The position numbers were made by a program, and so were the translations under genes. From Pusillimonas minor (GTDB lineage: Bacteria > Pseudomonadota > Gammaproteobacteria > Burkholderiales > Burkholderiaceae_B), in contig NZ_JACJUU010000007.1 of the NCBI RefSeq assembly GCF_014237865.1, forward strand, positions 107,262 through 171,261: DNA of 64,000 nucleotides, given 5' to 3'. Within the stretch, counting starts at the first letter, position 1. Every line of letters begins with the position of its first letter. The notes under the pieces are model-generated. The model saw only the letters and a list, made by a program, of their open reading frames with translations, did not search any database and had not been told where the DNA came from. Shown here in pieces: positions 49,620 through 60,791 of this stretch.

Positions 49620-50441
49620 TCAGAGTACACGGTGCTGCAAGGCCGGTAAGGCGTTGCGGACGTCGGCCATGCGCTGCAGGTCGAGTGTGCCGGCGGCAAT
49701 GCCGGGCCCTTCGGCGACACAATCGACCACGTCGCCCCAAGGATCAACCAACATGGAATGGCCCCAGGTACGGCGACCATTTTGGTGTTTGCCCCCTTGG
49801 GCCGCAGCCAGCACATAGCACTGGTTTTCGATAGCGCGGGCCTTGAGCAGGGTTTCCCAGTGCGCAGAACCGGTGGTATAGGTAAATGCGGCCGGGACAA
49901 CAATAAGAGACACCGCGCCAAATGCCCGATACAACTCGGGAAAGCGTAAATCGTAGCAGATCGACAAGCCGACCTTACCGACCGGCGTTTCAAAACTTTG
50001 CGGCGGGTTTTCGCCTGGGCGAATAGACACCGATTCGTCGTAAGCCTCGGTGCCTTTACGAAAACCAAATAAATGGATTTTGTCGTAGCGCGCCACGACC
50101 TCGCCCGCGGGGTTAAACACCAGTGTCGTGTTGTAGATGCGGTCGGTATCGGGGCTTTCAAGGGGCAATGTGCCGCCCACCAGCCATACCCCATGGCGTT
50201 GCGCCTGCTCGGCCAAAAAATCTTGCACAGGCCCACTGCCGGGTTTTTCGCGAATAGTCACCTTATCGGAATCGTGATGCCCCATCAAACAGAAATATTC
50301 GGGCAAAGCCAATAAGCTGGCGCCGTCGCCGGCAGCCCTTTCTATTAATTGCCCGGCCTGCAATAGATTATCGTCTACCGAAGCCGACGACACAGTTTGC
50401 AAAGCCGCCACACGAAAACCCTGACCACCCGACATAATCAC
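49620..50441 (-). CDS. Carbon-nitrogen hydrolase (Nit/omega-amidase-like)
   Basis: 273 residues of nitrilase superfamily with the Glu-Lys-Cys triad in LLALPEYFCLMG, RYDKIHLFGF and LSICYDLRFPEL. This nit-tldD arrangement is frequent in betaproteobacteria; relatives include Nit1-type deaminated-glutathione amidases, which is the likely activity. First gene of the pair; a start at the third codon (MSGGQGF) is possible. Confidence 0.88.
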   Translation of the reverse strand: MIMSGGQGFRVAALQTVSSASVDDNLLQAGQLIERAAGDGASLLALPEYFCLMGHHDSDKVTIREKPGSGPVQDFLAEQAQRHGVWLVGGTLPLESPDTDRIYNTTLVFNPAGEVVARYDKIHLFGFRKGTEAYDESVSIRPGENPPQSFETPVGKVGLSICYDLRFPELYRAFGAVSLIVVPAAFTYTTGSAHWETLLKARAIENQCYVLAAAQGGKHQNGRRTWGHSMLVDPWGDVVDCVAEGPGIAAGTLDLQRMADVRNALPALQHRVL

Positions 50442-50609
50442 ACCACCTTAAATACCTGATAAAACCATTATAAATTTGATTGAGTTAATTAAAAAATTTT
50501 TAGCGCAAACAAAAACAGCAAGCAATTGATTAAAAAGAGTTTATTTTTTAATTACTCTAATGAACAAGACACTCGAAAAAAATCACAGACCAGAACAAAC
50601 AAACCGAAC

Positions 50610-50637
50610 TTGAAAATGAATTTTTTTTATTTAAAAT
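50610..50637 (+). promoter_or_regulatory. Predicted promoter of the H-NS-family gene
   Basis: TTGAAA (50610-50615), 16 bases, TAAAAT (50632-50637). The whole gap 50442-50689 is A/T-rich with T and A runs, the kind of curved DNA that H-NS binds, so autoregulation is likely. Nothing else was recognised in it. Confidence 0.5.
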
Positions 50638-50689
50638 CTAGGGGCAAAACAAAACGATTTCAGTTCAAATAACACATAACAGGCCAAAC

Positions 50690-51040
50690 ATGACACGCGA
50701 TTCTTATGCTGCTTTACAGTCAAAAATCGAAAAAGAAATTGTCAGACTGCAAAAGCAGGCTGAAGCACTTAAAGCCAAACAACGCGCCCCTATTATCAAG
50801 GCCATTGTGCGCGACATGCGAGACTACCAAATAACGCCCGAAGACATTGCGGCGGCATTTAACAACAAGTCGCGCAGGTCTGCAAAACCGGCCGATCCAA
50901 AACCCAAAAAAACGGTGCCCCCAAAATTTAAAAATCCCGAAACCGGCGACACCTGGACGGGCCGTGGCAAGCCACCACGCTGGATTACCGACGCCGAGGC
51001 TGCCGGCAAACCTCGCGACCACTTTTTAATTCAGCCCTAA
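50690..51040 (+). CDS. H-NS family nucleoid-associated protein
   Basis: 116 residues. N-terminal coiled-coil dimerisation region about 8-35 (LQSKIEKEIVRLQKQAEALKAK), a basic Lys/Pro linker (SRRSAKPADPKPKKT), and the C-terminal DNA-binding motif TWTGRGKPPRW at 88-98. Typical of betaproteobacterial H-NS proteins (Bordetella BpH3-like). It silences A/T-rich DNA; the A/T-rich pil leader in this window would be a candidate target. Confidence 0.92.
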   Translation: MTRDSYAALQSKIEKEIVRLQKQAEALKAKQRAPIIKAIVRDMRDYQITPEDIAAAFNNKSRRSAKPADPKPKKTVPPKFKNPETGDTWTGRGKPPRWITDAEAAGKPRDHFLIQP

Positions 51041-51076
51041 GCCAAAACGGCGCCCGCAGCCAACCACAACACCCAC

Positions 51077-51712
51077 CTAACGCGATATTTCGTACGAAAT
51101 ATCGCGGGTGCTGCCGTTATTTGCCGGAAACCCATCGAATATGGCGCGAACCAGGTAAGGCATTACCTGGTTTAAATTATCTTCTGACGACACACTGACT
51201 GCTGTCGATCGATACACCTCGGCGCCATCACGGGTTTTATCTTTAATGACCAACGTTAATGTGTTTTTATAAACAGTCACCGGCACATTAACAACCGGTG
51301 GCGAATAAAACACGCCCCCACCAAAGCCAAAATGCCCACCGTAATAACCGCCCCAAGGGTATAGGGGCGGCCCGAAGTAGGGGTCGGCATACTGCTGCAC
51401 CCAGGTCTGGCTGACCGGGTTCTGATAACTGAACGAAACCTCAAAGCGCGCGGCCTGATTTCCGGTCGCTTCGATTAACCCTGTGCGGCCCGCCGACGCT
51501 CTGACCATATCGGCATAAGCCTGGTATTCGAGATTATTTTGCTGGCCCGGCTGGGGGTGCAAACGGTAATACTGCCCTTGCACATCGGCCGGCCACTGCG
51601 CATATGTGGTCACACGGGCAGACAAAGTCGACGCGCAACCGCCCAAAAACAGCACGCTTGCAAAAACAGCCAGAAAACGGGCCCAGAATGCCCTAAATAA
51701 CGTGAAACGCAT
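51077..51712 (-). CDS. DUF4136-like lipoprotein
   Basis: 211 residues from ATG 51712 (MRFTLFRAFWARF). Signal peptide with lipobox LGGC, then a soluble domain (YYRLHPQPGQQNNLEYQAYADMVRASAGRTGL; FEVSFSYQNPVSQTWVQQY), a Gly/Tyr/Pro-rich stretch (PYFGPPLYPWGGYYGGHFGFGGG), and a beta-rich end. Matches the DUF4136 pattern of outer-membrane lipoproteins; function unknown. Confidence 0.78.
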   Translation of the reverse strand: MRFTLFRAFWARFLAVFASVLFLGGCASTLSARVTTYAQWPADVQGQYYRLHPQPGQQNNLEYQAYADMVRASAGRTGLIEATGNQAARFEVSFSYQNPVSQTWVQQYADPYFGPPLYPWGGYYGGHFGFGGGVFYSPPVVNVPVTVYKNTLTLVIKDKTRDGAEVYRSTAVSVSSEDNLNQVMPYLVRAIFDGFPANNGSTRDISYEISR

Positions 51713-51828
51713 GATGACACCTTCCCTGCAAGTTGTATAACGACCCAAACATTACAATACACTTTTAGCTGCGTCTGCAGCGTAAACACTGCGTTACATT
51801 GTGCGGTTCACCCAACAGGTTTACAACT

Positions 51829-54531
51829 ATGCGTACTGACACGGCACCCACCATTCTGCGGCAAGACTACACCCCCTATCCTTTTCGAATTCCGACAGTC
51901 GACCTGACCTTCGACCTGGCGCCCGGGTTAACGCAGGTGCACAGCCGCCTGAGCGTCGAGCGCATTCACCCCGAAGCAGCGCCGCTGGTCTTGAACGGAG
52001 AGGCGCTGAACCTGATATCAATCAGCATTGACGGCCATGTCTTGTCACCCGAGCACTATCAGCTGGACGACCACCAACTCATCCTGCACCCTGAAAAAGC
52101 CGCATTCACGCTGGAAATTATCAGCACTTGCCGCCCCGCCGAAAACACCTCCCTGATGGGCTTGTACCAGTCGGGGCACAGTCTGTTCACCCAGTGCGAG
52201 GCCGAAGGTTTCCGACGAATCACCTGGTTTGCAGACCGCCCCGACGTCATGTCGCGTTATACCGTCACCCTGCAGGCCGACAAAACTCAATTTCCGCATT
52301 TGCTTTCAAATGGCAATTTGCTGCACCACCAGGCGCTGCCCGACGGCCGTCACCAGGCGGTCTGGGAAGACCCCCACCCCAAGCCCTGCTACCTGTTCGC
52401 CCTGGTTGCCGGTGACTTCGACTGCCGCGAAAAAACCATCACCACCCGCAGCGGCCGCCAGGCACTGCTTCAGGTTTACTGCGACAAAGGCGACTATCCC
52501 CGCACCGCATGGGCGCTCGACTGCCTCGAACGTTCGGTACTCTGGGACGAAAGCCGCTTTAACCTCGAGCTCGACCTGGACCGTTTCATGATCGTCGCGG
52601 CGCGTGACTTCAACATGGGGGCCATGGAAAACAAAGGGCTGAATATTTTCAACTCAGCTTACGTCCTGGCCGACGCCCAAACGGCTACCGACGCCAGCTT
52701 TGAGGCCATCGAAAGCGTCATTGGGCACGAGTATTTTCATAACTGGACGGGCAACCGGATTACCTGCCGCGACTGGTTCCAGCTCTCGCTAAAAGAAGGG
52801 CTTACGGTGTTTCGCGACCAGGAGTTCTCGGCAGACATGATGGCGCGCGGGCTGCCCGACAGTGCCGCCCTGAGCGCCCGCACCGTCAAACGTATTGATG
52901 ATGTCACTGCCTTGCGTACGGCGCAGTTTCCTGAAGACGCCGGCCCAATGGCGCACCCGATCCGCCCCGACAGCTACCAGGAAATCGGCAATTTTTATAC
53001 CGCCACCGTCTACGAAAAAGGCGCTGAAGTCATCCGGATGCAGCACACCCTGTTGGGCGAACCCGGTTTTCAGGCCGGGATGGCCGAGTACTTCCGTCGG
53101 CACGACGGGCAAGCGGTCACCTGCGACGACTTCGTCAATGCCATGGATAGCGTCTACCGTCAGCAGGCGCCCGGCAAAGACCTGGCCGCGTTTCGACGCT
53201 GGTACGCACAAGCCGGAACGCCCCGCGTGAGCGTAGACCTTCAATACGACCCCCAGACCGCACAATGCGTGCTGACCCTTAGCCAACGGTGTGACCCCGT
53301 TGGCGTCGAAAAATTACAGAACCCCGCCGTGGCCAAACCACCGCTGCATATTCCGTTTGCGTTGGGCCTGCTGGGTGCCGACGGCAGCCCAATTTTGCTT
53401 GAAACCGACGGCCTAAGCGGCGAAACGCTCGTGCTTGACCTTACCCAGACCACACAAACCTGGGTGTTCAAAAACGTGACCCAGCGCCCGGTACCGTCGC
53501 TGTTGCGCAACTTCTCGGCCCCGGTCATCGTCGAATACAACTACACCGACGAAGAACTAGCCTTGCTGGCCAGAAAAGACCCGGAGCCGTTCTCGCGCTG
53601 GGAAGCCGGGCAGAGCCTGGCCACCCGCTGCTTGTTGGCCATGGCCGGCAAACAGGGGCAAAGCGGCACCGCAAAAGCCGCCATCGACCTGCTGGCCGCA
53701 ACCTGGGCCGATATCGCTGGCGACGCATCGCTCAGCCCGGCTTATAAGACACGCGTCTTTACCCTGCCCTCAGAACGTGTTCTGCTGGAAAAAATGTCGC
53801 CCATCAACCCACCCGCCCTGGCGCTGGCCCGACGGGCCCTGCGCCGGCAATTGGGCCAAGCGCTGCAAGACACCTGGCAAACGCTGTATGACGACATGTG
53901 CGCTACTTTGGATGGCCAAACCTACAGTCCCGACGCCGCGTCAGCAGGAGCCCGCGCGCTTAAAAACTGCGCCCTGGCCTACCAGGTTGCCGCTACGGTG
54001 TCGGGCGCGCTAGAACGCGCTGAACGCCAGTATTACAACGCCGACAACATGACCGACCGGATGGGGGGGCTGACACCGCTGGTCAATCACGCGCCCGAAG
54101 ATGTCAAAACCCGCGCCTTGGCCCACTTCTACGATCAATGGCAAGCCAACCCGCTGGTCATCGATCGCTGGTTTGCCTTGCAGGCCACGGCGTCAAGCAC
54201 CACAGTCGCCGATGTCCAGGCCCTGATGGCCCACCCCGCGTTTACATTGCGCAACCCGAATCGCGCCCGGTCTCTGGTGTTCCAGTTTTGCCTGAACAAT
54301 ATTCAGGGCGTGTACTGCGAAGCAGGTTATGCTTTCTGGGCCGAACAGGTCATGGCACTGGACCAGATCAACCCCGAAATCGCCGCACGACTGGCACGGG
54401 CCTTCGATCACTGGGGAAGACTTGTTCCCAAAGAGCGCCAGGCCATCAAGCTTCAGCTCGAAAAGATCATGCAAAGGCCATCGCTGTCGCGCAACGTCTA
54501 CGAAATCATCTCGAAGGCGCTAACGCTTTAA
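51829..54531 (+). CDS. pepN: Aminopeptidase N
   Basis: M1-family zinc aminopeptidase for peptide turnover. 900 residues from ATG 51829 (a TTG at 51799 has less support). Exopeptidase motif MGAMENKGLNIFN and zinc site HEYFH at residues 300-304 with the downstream Glu in LKEGLTVFRDQEFS. C-terminal helical domain ends in LEKIMQRPSLSRNVYEIISKAL. Followed after 58 bases by fbp. Confidence 0.97.
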   Translation: MRTDTAPTILRQDYTPYPFRIPTVDLTFDLAPGLTQVHSRLSVERIHPEAAPLVLNGEALNLISISIDGHVLSPEHYQLDDHQLILHPEKAAFTLEIISTCRPAENTSLMGLYQSGHSLFTQCEAEGFRRITWFADRPDVMSRYTVTLQADKTQFPHLLSNGNLLHHQALPDGRHQAVWEDPHPKPCYLFALVAGDFDCREKTITTRSGRQALLQVYCDKGDYPRTAWALDCLERSVLWDESRFNLELDLDRFMIVAARDFNMGAMENKGLNIFNSAYVLADAQTATDASFEAIESVIGHEYFHNWTGNRITCRDWFQLSLKEGLTVFRDQEFSADMMARGLPDSAALSARTVKRIDDVTALRTAQFPEDAGPMAHPIRPDSYQEIGNFYTATVYEKGAEVIRMQHTLLGEPGFQAGMAEYFRRHDGQAVTCDDFVNAMDSVYRQQAPGKDLAAFRRWYAQAGTPRVSVDLQYDPQTAQCVLTLSQRCDPVGVEKLQNPAVAKPPLHIPFALGLLGADGSPILLETDGLSGETLVLDLTQTTQTWVFKNVTQRPVPSLLRNFSAPVIVEYNYTDEELALLARKDPEPFSRWEAGQSLATRCLLAMAGKQGQSGTAKAAIDLLAATWADIAGDASLSPAYKTRVFTLPSERVLLEKMSPINPPALALARRALRRQLGQALQDTWQTLYDDMCATLDGQTYSPDAASAGARALKNCALAYQVAATVSGALERAERQYYNADNMTDRMGGLTPLVNHAPEDVKTRALAHFYDQWQANPLVIDRWFALQATASSTTVADVQALMAHPAFTLRNPNRARSLVFQFCLNNIQGVYCEAGYAFWAEQVMALDQINPEIAARLARAFDHWGRLVPKERQAIKLQLEKIMQRPSLSRNVYEIISKALTL

Positions 54532-54589
54532 CGCGCCGCATAACCCCGGCATTGCATAACAAATACTCTCAATCACACAGGAGCACGCT

Positions 54590-55600
54590 GTGAAACGCAA
54601 AACCCTGACCCAGTATCTGGTCGAACAACAACGCCTTAAAGGCGCCGTATCCGCAGAGGTTCGCCTGCTGATCGAAACGGTAGCCCGCGCCTGCAAAGCC
54701 ATCAGTCACGCCGTCGGCAAAGGCGCCTTGGGCGGCGTCCTTGGCAGCCTTGAAAGCGAAAACGTTCAAGGCGAAGTCCAGAAGAAACTCGACGTCATGT
54801 CGAACGAAATTCTGCTGGAAGCCAACGAATGGGGCGGGCATTTGGCCGCCATGGCGTCAGAAGAAATGGAAACCATCCACCGCATTCCGCACCGTTACCC
54901 CAAAGGCGAATACCTGCTGTTGTTCGATCCCCTCGACGGCTCGTCAAATATCGATGTCAACGTATCCATCGGGACGATTTTTTCGGTGCTGCAGGCGCCC
55001 GCCGACGCGGCCGGCCGCGACATTGAAGAAAAAGACTTTTTGCAGCCCGGCAGCCGCCAGGTGGCCGCCGGCTATGCCGTGTACGGCCCGCAAAGCATGC
55101 TGGTGCTTACGGTGGGCACGGGCGTTGTGGGCTTTACGCTCGACCGCGAAATGGGGTCGTGGGTCTTGACCTCGGAAAACATGCAGATCCCCGAAGAAAC
55201 CGCCGAGTTCGCCATCAATATGTCGAACATGCGCCACTGGGAGTCGCCGGTCAAGCGTTACATCGACGATTGCCTTGCCGGCAAAACCGGCCCCCTGGCT
55301 AAAGACTACAACATGCGCTGGATCGCATCGATGGTGGCCGACGTACACCGCATCATGACGCGTGGCGGCATTTTCATGTACCCGCGAGACGCTCGCGCTT
55401 CAGGCAAAAAAGGCAAGCTTCGTCTGATGTACGAAGCCAACCCCATGAGCTTTCTGGTCGAGCAGGCCGGCGGTGCGGCCATTGATGGCGACAAACGCAT
55501 CCTTGACGTCACCCCCGACGGGCTGCATCAGCGCATCGGCGTCATTTTGGGTTCTAAAAACGAAGTCGAGCGCGTGCAGCGTTACCACCTCGAAGACTAA
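54590..55600 (+). CDS. fbp: Fructose-1,6-bisphosphatase class I
   Basis: Gluconeogenic phosphatase. 336 residues, GTG start with CAGGAG upstream. Metal and substrate motif [24 protein letters not shown]-terminal [20 protein letters not shown] is the family signature. Overlaps the convergent ATPase gene by 4 bases. Confidence 0.97.
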   Translation: MKRKTLTQYLVEQQRLKGAVSAEVRLLIETVARACKAISHAVGKGALGGVLGSLESENVQGEVQKKLDVMSNEILLEANEWGGHLAAMASEEMETIHRIPHRYPKGEYLLLFDPLDGSSNIDVNVSIGTIFSVLQAPADAAGRDIEEKDFLQPGSRQVAAGYAVYGPQSMLVLTVGTGVVGFTLDREMGSWVLTSENMQIPEETAEFAINMSNMRHWESPVKRYIDDCLAGKTGPLAKDYNMRWIASMVADVHRIMTRGGIFMYPRDARASGKKGKLRLMYEANPMSFLVEQAGGAAIDGDKRILDVTPDGLHQRIGVILGSKNEVERVQRYHLED

Positions 55601-57087
55601 CGACGACCGGTCAGCGAGCCCAGCACGCCGCGCAGCAACTGCGTGGCGGCTCGCCTGACCATGCTTTTGGCCACCGATTGCACCACGCCGTCTCGACGCC
55701 CGCCACGCGGGCCGGTGCTGCCAAACAAAAAGTCGCTGACAGCACCCACAACCCCGCTGTCTTGCCCGCCGGCCTCTTTTTTTTCGGGCGCGGCATCGGC
55801 AACACCCCGGTTGGCGCGCTCAAGCAGTACTTCGTAGGCCGACTCACGATCGACGGCCTTGTCGTATTTGCCCCCCAACAACGATGCGGCCCGAATGGCT
55901 CCGCGCTCGGCGTCGGTGGCCGGACCAATACGGCTTCCGGGAGCCACCATCCAGACGCGCTCGGTGACGGTGGGGCGGCCTTTTTCGTCGAGCACCGACA
56001 CCAGCGCCTCGCCCACCCCCAGCTCTGTAATGGCTGCCTCGATATCAAGGCCAGGATTAGTCCGCATGGTTTGCGCCGCCGACCGAACCGCCTTCTGGTC
56101 GCGCGGCGTAAAAGCACGCAACGCATGTTGCACCCGATTACCCAGCTGCCCCAATATTGTTTCTGGGATATCCAGCGGATTCTGGGTCACAAAATAGACG
56201 CCCACAGCCTTTGAACGAACCAGGCGCGCAACTTGTTCGATTTTCTCGACAAGCGCGCGAGGCGCATCGGAAAACAGCAAGTGGGCTTCATCGAAGAAAA
56301 ACACAAACTTGGGTTTTTCAAGATCGCCGACCTCAGGTAAGGTTTCGTAAAGTTCGGCCAGCATCCACAACAAAAACACCCCATACAGCCGAGGCGACTG
56401 CATCAGGCGATCGGCCGCAAGAATATTGACAACCCCCTGGCCTTTTTCGTTAACGCGGATCAGATCATGAATGTCGAGCATCGGTTCGCCGAAGAATTGC
56501 TCGGCCCCCTGAGATTCGAGCCGCAACAGACTGCGCTGTATCGCACCGACAGAGGCCGCCGACACATTACCGTATTGCGTACGGATTTCGGCCGCCCGAT
56601 CGGCGACGTTTTGCAGCATGGCGCGCAAATCTTTCAGGTCGAGCAGTAATTGTCCTTCGTCGTCAGCCACCTTGAACACCAGGTTAAGGATGCCCTCTTG
56701 GGTATCGTTGAGTTCAAGCATGCGGGCCAGCAAAAGCGGGCCCATATCAGACACCGTGGCGCGTACCGGGTGCCCTTTTTCGCCGAAGACATCCCAGAAC
56801 GTTACTGGACAGCCCCCCCACACCGGCTCGGGCAGACCCAATCGATTAAGGCGCTCTTGAAGTTTGGGGTTAGGTTGGGCGGCCTGCGAAATGCCGCTGA
56901 GGTCGCCTTTGACATCGGCCAGAAACACCGGCACCCCGGCTTGTGAAAACGCTTGGGCCATGACCTGCAACGTAACCGTTTTACCGGTGCCTGTGGCACC
57001 CGTGATGCAGCCGTGACGATTGGCCAACGCGGGCAGCAGCCGCACTTCGGTTACTGCATTTTTACCCAGAACAATAGGATCAGCCAT
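55597..57087 (-). CDS. HerA-like ATPase (DUF853 family)
   Basis: 496 residues. Walker A GATGTGKT at 30-37, Walker [15 protein letters not shown], and the arginine-rich [20 protein letters not shown] typical of DUF853 ATPases related to the HerA/FtsK motor group. The C-terminal tail ([29 protein letters not shown]) is basic. E. coli YjgR belongs here; its role is unknown. No nuclease partner (NurA, SIR2) adjoins, so a defence function is not supported. Confidence 0.85.
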   Translation of the reverse strand: MADPIVLGKNAVTEVRLLPALANRHGCITGATGTGKTVTLQVMAQAFSQAGVPVFLADVKGDLSGISQAAQPNPKLQERLNRLGLPEPVWGGCPVTFWDVFGEKGHPVRATVSDMGPLLLARMLELNDTQEGILNLVFKVADDEGQLLLDLKDLRAMLQNVADRAAEIRTQYGNVSAASVGAIQRSLLRLESQGAEQFFGEPMLDIHDLIRVNEKGQGVVNILAADRLMQSPRLYGVFLLWMLAELYETLPEVGDLEKPKFVFFFDEAHLLFSDAPRALVEKIEQVARLVRSKAVGVYFVTQNPLDIPETILGQLGNRVQHALRAFTPRDQKAVRSAAQTMRTNPGLDIEAAITELGVGEALVSVLDEKGRPTVTERVWMVAPGSRIGPATDAERGAIRAASLLGGKYDKAVDRESAYEVLLERANRGVADAAPEKKEAGGQDSGVVGAVSDFLFGSTGPRGGRRDGVVQSVAKSMVRRAATQLLRGVLGSLTGRR

Positions 57088-57160
57088 GAGGGTTACCTTG
57101 AGAGTTGGTTGAACGCGCTAAAATCATAATCTTTATTCAGACAAACCACAGATCACGCAT

Positions 57161-57892
57161 ATGGCCGGACACAGTAAATGGGCAAATATTCAGCACCGTA
57201 AAGGGCGTCAAGACGCCAAACGGGGCAAAATCTGGACAAAAATCATCCGCGAGATCACCGTTGCGGCGCGCGCCGGCGGCCCCGACCCAGACGCCAACCC
57301 GCGTTTGCGTTTGGCCTGGGACAAAGCCACAGCGGCCAATATGCCCAAAGACAATATCGTGCGGGCCATCACCCGGGGCACGGGCGGCGGGGACGACTCC
57401 AACTACGAAGAAATCCGCTACGAAGGCTATGGGGTTGGCGGCGCGGCCGTCATCATCGACTGCATGACCGACAACCGCATGCGCACCGTTGCCGAAGTAC
57501 GGCACGCCTTGTCAAAAAACGGTGGCAATCTGGGCGTCGAGGGCTCTGTGGCGTTCCAGTTCAAGCACTGCGGGCAATTTTTGTTCGCGCCGGGCACCTC
57601 CGAAGAGAAAGTCATGGAAGTCGCCCTTGAGGCGGGCGCCGACGACATCGAAACCGATGATGACGGCATGATCGAGGTCACCTGCGAGCCTACCGTCTAC
57701 GCGGCCGTCAAAACGGCATTCGCCGACGCCGGCCTGGCCCCCGAGCTCGAAGAAATCGTCATGAAACCCCTGAACGAAACCGAGTTAACGGGCGATGATG
57801 CCGAAAAAATGCAGAAAATGATCGACATGCTCGAAGGTCTGGACGACGTTCAACAGGTCTACACCACAGCCGTCTTCAACGAAACTGATTAA
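57161..57892 (+). CDS. yebC: YebC/TACO1-family regulatory protein
   Basis: 243 residues with the family start [27 protein letters not shown] and [27 protein letters not shown]. Members bind DNA or act on ribosomes at proline runs; which applies here is unclear. Linked to purD 20 bases downstream. Confidence 0.95.
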   Translation: MAGHSKWANIQHRKGRQDAKRGKIWTKIIREITVAARAGGPDPDANPRLRLAWDKATAANMPKDNIVRAITRGTGGGDDSNYEEIRYEGYGVGGAAVIIDCMTDNRMRTVAEVRHALSKNGGNLGVEGSVAFQFKHCGQFLFAPGTSEEKVMEVALEAGADDIETDDDGMIEVTCEPTVYAAVKTAFADAGLAPELEEIVMKPLNETELTGDDAEKMQKMIDMLEGLDDVQQVYTTAVFNETD

Positions 57893-57912
57893 CTTCCGGT
57901 CAAATTAACACT

Positions 57913-59202
57913 ATGAAACTTCTAGTCATTGGCGGTGGTGGCCGCGAACATGCCATCGCCTGGCGTCTGGCGCAATCCGAGCGTGTCGAAAAGGTATTTG
58001 TCGCGCCGGGCAACGGCGGTACCGCCACCACCGAACTGCTCGAAAACATTGCCCTGACCGACCATAACGCCTTGGTCGACTTCGCCAAACGCGAAGCCAT
58101 TGCGTATACCGTGGTCGGGCCCGAGGCCCCTTTGGCGGCCGGTATCGTCGACGCGTTCCGCGCCGCTGGTCTTAAAATTTTCGGGCCGACACGTCAGGCG
58201 GCGCAACTCGAAAGCTCGAAAGACTACGCCAAAGCCTTCATGATGCGCCATAACATCCCCACGGCGGCGTATCAAACGTTTACCGACCCGGCCAAAGCCA
58301 AGGCGTACATCGAAGCGCAAGGTGCGCCCATTGTGGTCAAGGCCGATGGCCTGGCAGCCGGCAAGGGCGTTGTCGTGGCCGAAACCCAGCAAGAAGCGCT
58401 GGACGCCATCGACAACATGCTGGGCGGTGGCACCCTGGGTGAAGCGGGTGCACGCGTGGTTATTGAAGAATGCCTGGTGGGCGAAGAAGCCAGCTTCATG
58501 GTGATGTGCGACGACCAGCAAGTACTGGCCATGGCCACCAGCCAAGACCACAAGCGTCTGCTCGACAACGATCAGGGCCCGAATACCGGCGGCATGGGTG
58601 CGTATTCTCCCGCGCCTATCGTCACCCCTGCCTTGCATAACCGCATCATGCGCGAAGTTATCCAGCCAACCCTGCAGGGCATGGCCAAAGACGGCATCCC
58701 GTACACCGGCTTTTTATACGCCGGCCTCATGATCGGCGACGGCCCCGATGCAACGCGCCCCATCAAGGTGCTCGAATACAACTGCCGCATGGGCGACCCT
58801 GAAACCCAGCCCATCATGATGCGCATCAAAAGCGACCTGGCCACCGTATTCGAACACGCCGTCAATGGCAGCCTCGAAGACGCCGTCATCGAGTGGGACC
58901 GCCGCACCGCGCTGGGCGTTGTTGTCGCCGCTCATAACTACCCAGCAACGCCGCGTACGGGCGACGTCATTAGCGCATTGCCCCAAAACACTGACACCTG
59001 TCGCGTTTTCCATGCCGGCACCGCGCTCGATAACGGCACCCTTAAAACCACGGGCGGTCGCGTGCTGTGTGTAACCGCGCTGGGCGAATCGGTCAAACGC
59101 GCCCAAGAGGCTGCCTATCAGGCCGTACACCACGTGCAATTCGATGGCCGGCAATACCGTTCCGACATCGGTTGGCGCGCCCTACCCCGCGAAGCCGAAT
59201 AA
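57913..59202 (+). CDS. purD: Phosphoribosylamine--glycine ligase
   Basis: Second step of purine synthesis. 429 residues, ATP-grasp enzyme: LLVIGGGGREHAIAWRLAQS start, KADGLAAGKGVVVAET, GEEASFMVMCDDQQVLAMATSQDHKR, LEYNCRMGDPETQPIM. Second gene of a yebC-purD-hemF-nadD run. Confidence 0.97.
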   Translation: MKLLVIGGGGREHAIAWRLAQSERVEKVFVAPGNGGTATTELLENIALTDHNALVDFAKREAIAYTVVGPEAPLAAGIVDAFRAAGLKIFGPTRQAAQLESSKDYAKAFMMRHNIPTAAYQTFTDPAKAKAYIEAQGAPIVVKADGLAAGKGVVVAETQQEALDAIDNMLGGGTLGEAGARVVIEECLVGEEASFMVMCDDQQVLAMATSQDHKRLLDNDQGPNTGGMGAYSPAPIVTPALHNRIMREVIQPTLQGMAKDGIPYTGFLYAGLMIGDGPDATRPIKVLEYNCRMGDPETQPIMMRIKSDLATVFEHAVNGSLEDAVIEWDRRTALGVVVAAHNYPATPRTGDVISALPQNTDTCRVFHAGTALDNGTLKTTGGRVLCVTALGESVKRAQEAAYQAVHHVQFDGRQYRSDIGWRALPREAE

Positions 59203-59212
59203 CCGGCTGCAG

Positions 59213-59235
59213 CCTGCAGCATCCCATGCTGCGGG
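59213..59235 (+). other. Intercistronic hairpin between purD and hemF
   Basis: A 10-pair stem (one G-U) with loop ccc starts 11 bases after the purD stop; no T run follows, so it may mark mRNA processing or partial termination. Confidence 0.4.
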
Positions 59236-59259
59236 CACACCATACCAAGGTCAATTTTT

Positions 59260-60168
59260 ATGGTCGTTCCTGTTTCTACCGCCTACGATTACTTCATCGA
59301 TCTGCAATCGCGTATTGTTGCCGCCCTCGAGGCCGCAGATGGCACATCGTTCCAGTCCGACAGCTGGACCCGTGACGAGGGTGGTGGCGGTTTATCGCGA
59401 CTGCTAGAAGGCGGCCCCTTGCTTGAGCGTGCAGGCGTCTTGTTCAGCCATGTTCAGGGCAAAACGCTGCCGCCGTCGGCCAGCGCGCATCGCCCCGAAC
59501 TGGCCGGGCGTGCCTGGGAAGCCATGGGGGTATCTATGGTCTTGCATCCGCGCAACCCGTATATCCCGACCACCCACATGAATGTACGCATGTTTGTGGC
59601 ACGTGCCCCCGAAAACGGCCAGGGCGATGACGTCTTCTGGTTTGGCGGCGGGCTCGACCTGACCCCATACTACCCGTTCGAAGAAGATGCCAGGCATTTT
59701 CACCAGGTATGCGCCAACGCTCTTAAGCCTTTTGGCAACGACAAGTACCCCGCCTACAAAACGTGGTGCGACCAGTATTTCTATTTAAAGCACCGCAACG
59801 AAACCCGCGGGGTGGGCGGCATTTTCTTCGACGACCTGAACGAGGGCGGTTTCGACCAAAGCTTTGCACTGGTGCAATCGGTAGGTAACTGCTTTCTTGA
59901 TGCCTACATGCCTATCGTCGAAAAACGCAGGCACCTGGAATATGGTGAGCGCGAACGTGATTTTCAGGCCTACCGTCGCGGCCGATACGTTGAATTCAAC
60001 CTGGTATTCGACCGCGGCACCTTGTTTGGTTTACAGTCGGGGGGTAGAACCGAATCTATCTTGTTGTCGATGCCGCCGCTCGCAACCTGGCGCTACAACT
60101 GGGCGCCCGAACCCGGCACACCCGAGGCGGCATTGGCGCCCTACCTTAAACCACGCGAATGGCTTTAA
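59260..60168 (+). CDS. hemF: Oxygen-dependent coproporphyrinogen III oxidase
   Basis: Aerobic haem synthesis. 302 residues with [32 protein letters not shown] and [32 protein letters not shown] C-terminal signature ([19 protein letters not shown]). Its stop overlaps the nadD start by 10 bases. Upstream gap carries the hairpin at 59213-59235. Confidence 0.97.
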   Translation: MVVPVSTAYDYFIDLQSRIVAALEAADGTSFQSDSWTRDEGGGGLSRLLEGGPLLERAGVLFSHVQGKTLPPSASAHRPELAGRAWEAMGVSMVLHPRNPYIPTTHMNVRMFVARAPENGQGDDVFWFGGGLDLTPYYPFEEDARHFHQVCANALKPFGNDKYPAYKTWCDQYFYLKHRNETRGVGGIFFDDLNEGGFDQSFALVQSVGNCFLDAYMPIVEKRRHLEYGERERDFQAYRRGRYVEFNLVFDRGTLFGLQSGGRTESILLSMPPLATWRYNWAPEPGTPEAALAPYLKPREWL

Positions 60169-60755
60169 AAAAAATTGGACTTCTCGGTGGCAGCTTCGAC
60201 CCGGTACACAGGGCACACATTGCCCTGGCCACCGCCGCCCGCGACAGCCTGCTGCTAGATGAGGTCCAGTTAATCCCTGCGGCAGACCCTTGGCAACGGG
60301 CACCACTTAAGGCGACGGCCCGCCAGCGTTGCGATATGCTCCGGCTGGCCATGCAGGCACAGCCCAAACTTGTCATCAACCTCATCGAAATCGAGCGTGG
60401 CGGTAAAACCTACACCATCGACACGCTTGAAAGCCTGCCGCGCAACGCCCAGTATTTCTGGGTCCTGGGCACCGACCAACTGGCCAATTTTTGCTCCTGG
60501 CACCGGTGGGAAGACATCCTGATTTACGCCCACCTGGTGGTGGCCAAACGACCGGGCACGGCCCTCGAAGCCCCCGCGCCGTTGCAATACCTGCTCGACA
60601 CCCTGAAAAAACCCATTATCGAGCTTCCCTTCGAACCCATGCCCGTTTCGGCAACCCACATCCGCAACGCCATAGCCTCGAAAACAGCTATTGAGTCATT
60701 TGTAGACCCTGCCGTCGAGCAATACATACAACAACACCGCCTCTATCAATCGTGA
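60159..60755 (+). CDS. nadD: Nicotinate-nucleotide adenylyltransferase
   Basis: NAD synthesis. 198 residues. Nucleotidyltransferase motif [11 protein letters not shown] with His17 and His20, and the C-terminal [10 protein letters not shown] motif. In the conserved order hemF-nadD-rsfS-rlmH. Confidence 0.96.
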   Translation: MALKKIGLLGGSFDPVHRAHIALATAARDSLLLDEVQLIPAADPWQRAPLKATARQRCDMLRLAMQAQPKLVINLIEIERGGKTYTIDTLESLPRNAQYFWVLGTDQLANFCSWHRWEDILIYAHLVVAKRPGTALEAPAPLQYLLDTLKKPIIELPFEPMPVSATHIRNAIASKTAIESFVDPAVEQYIQQHRLYQS

Positions 60756-60791
60756 CGATACTGCTATCGTCAACCCTCATATCTACTGCAC

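Noticed and set aside
55597..57087. HerA-like ATPase as part of an antiphage system
   Set aside because: Neighbours are fbp and yebC; no nuclease, SIR2 or DUF4297 partner. It fits the widespread YjgR/DUF853 housekeeping-type family.
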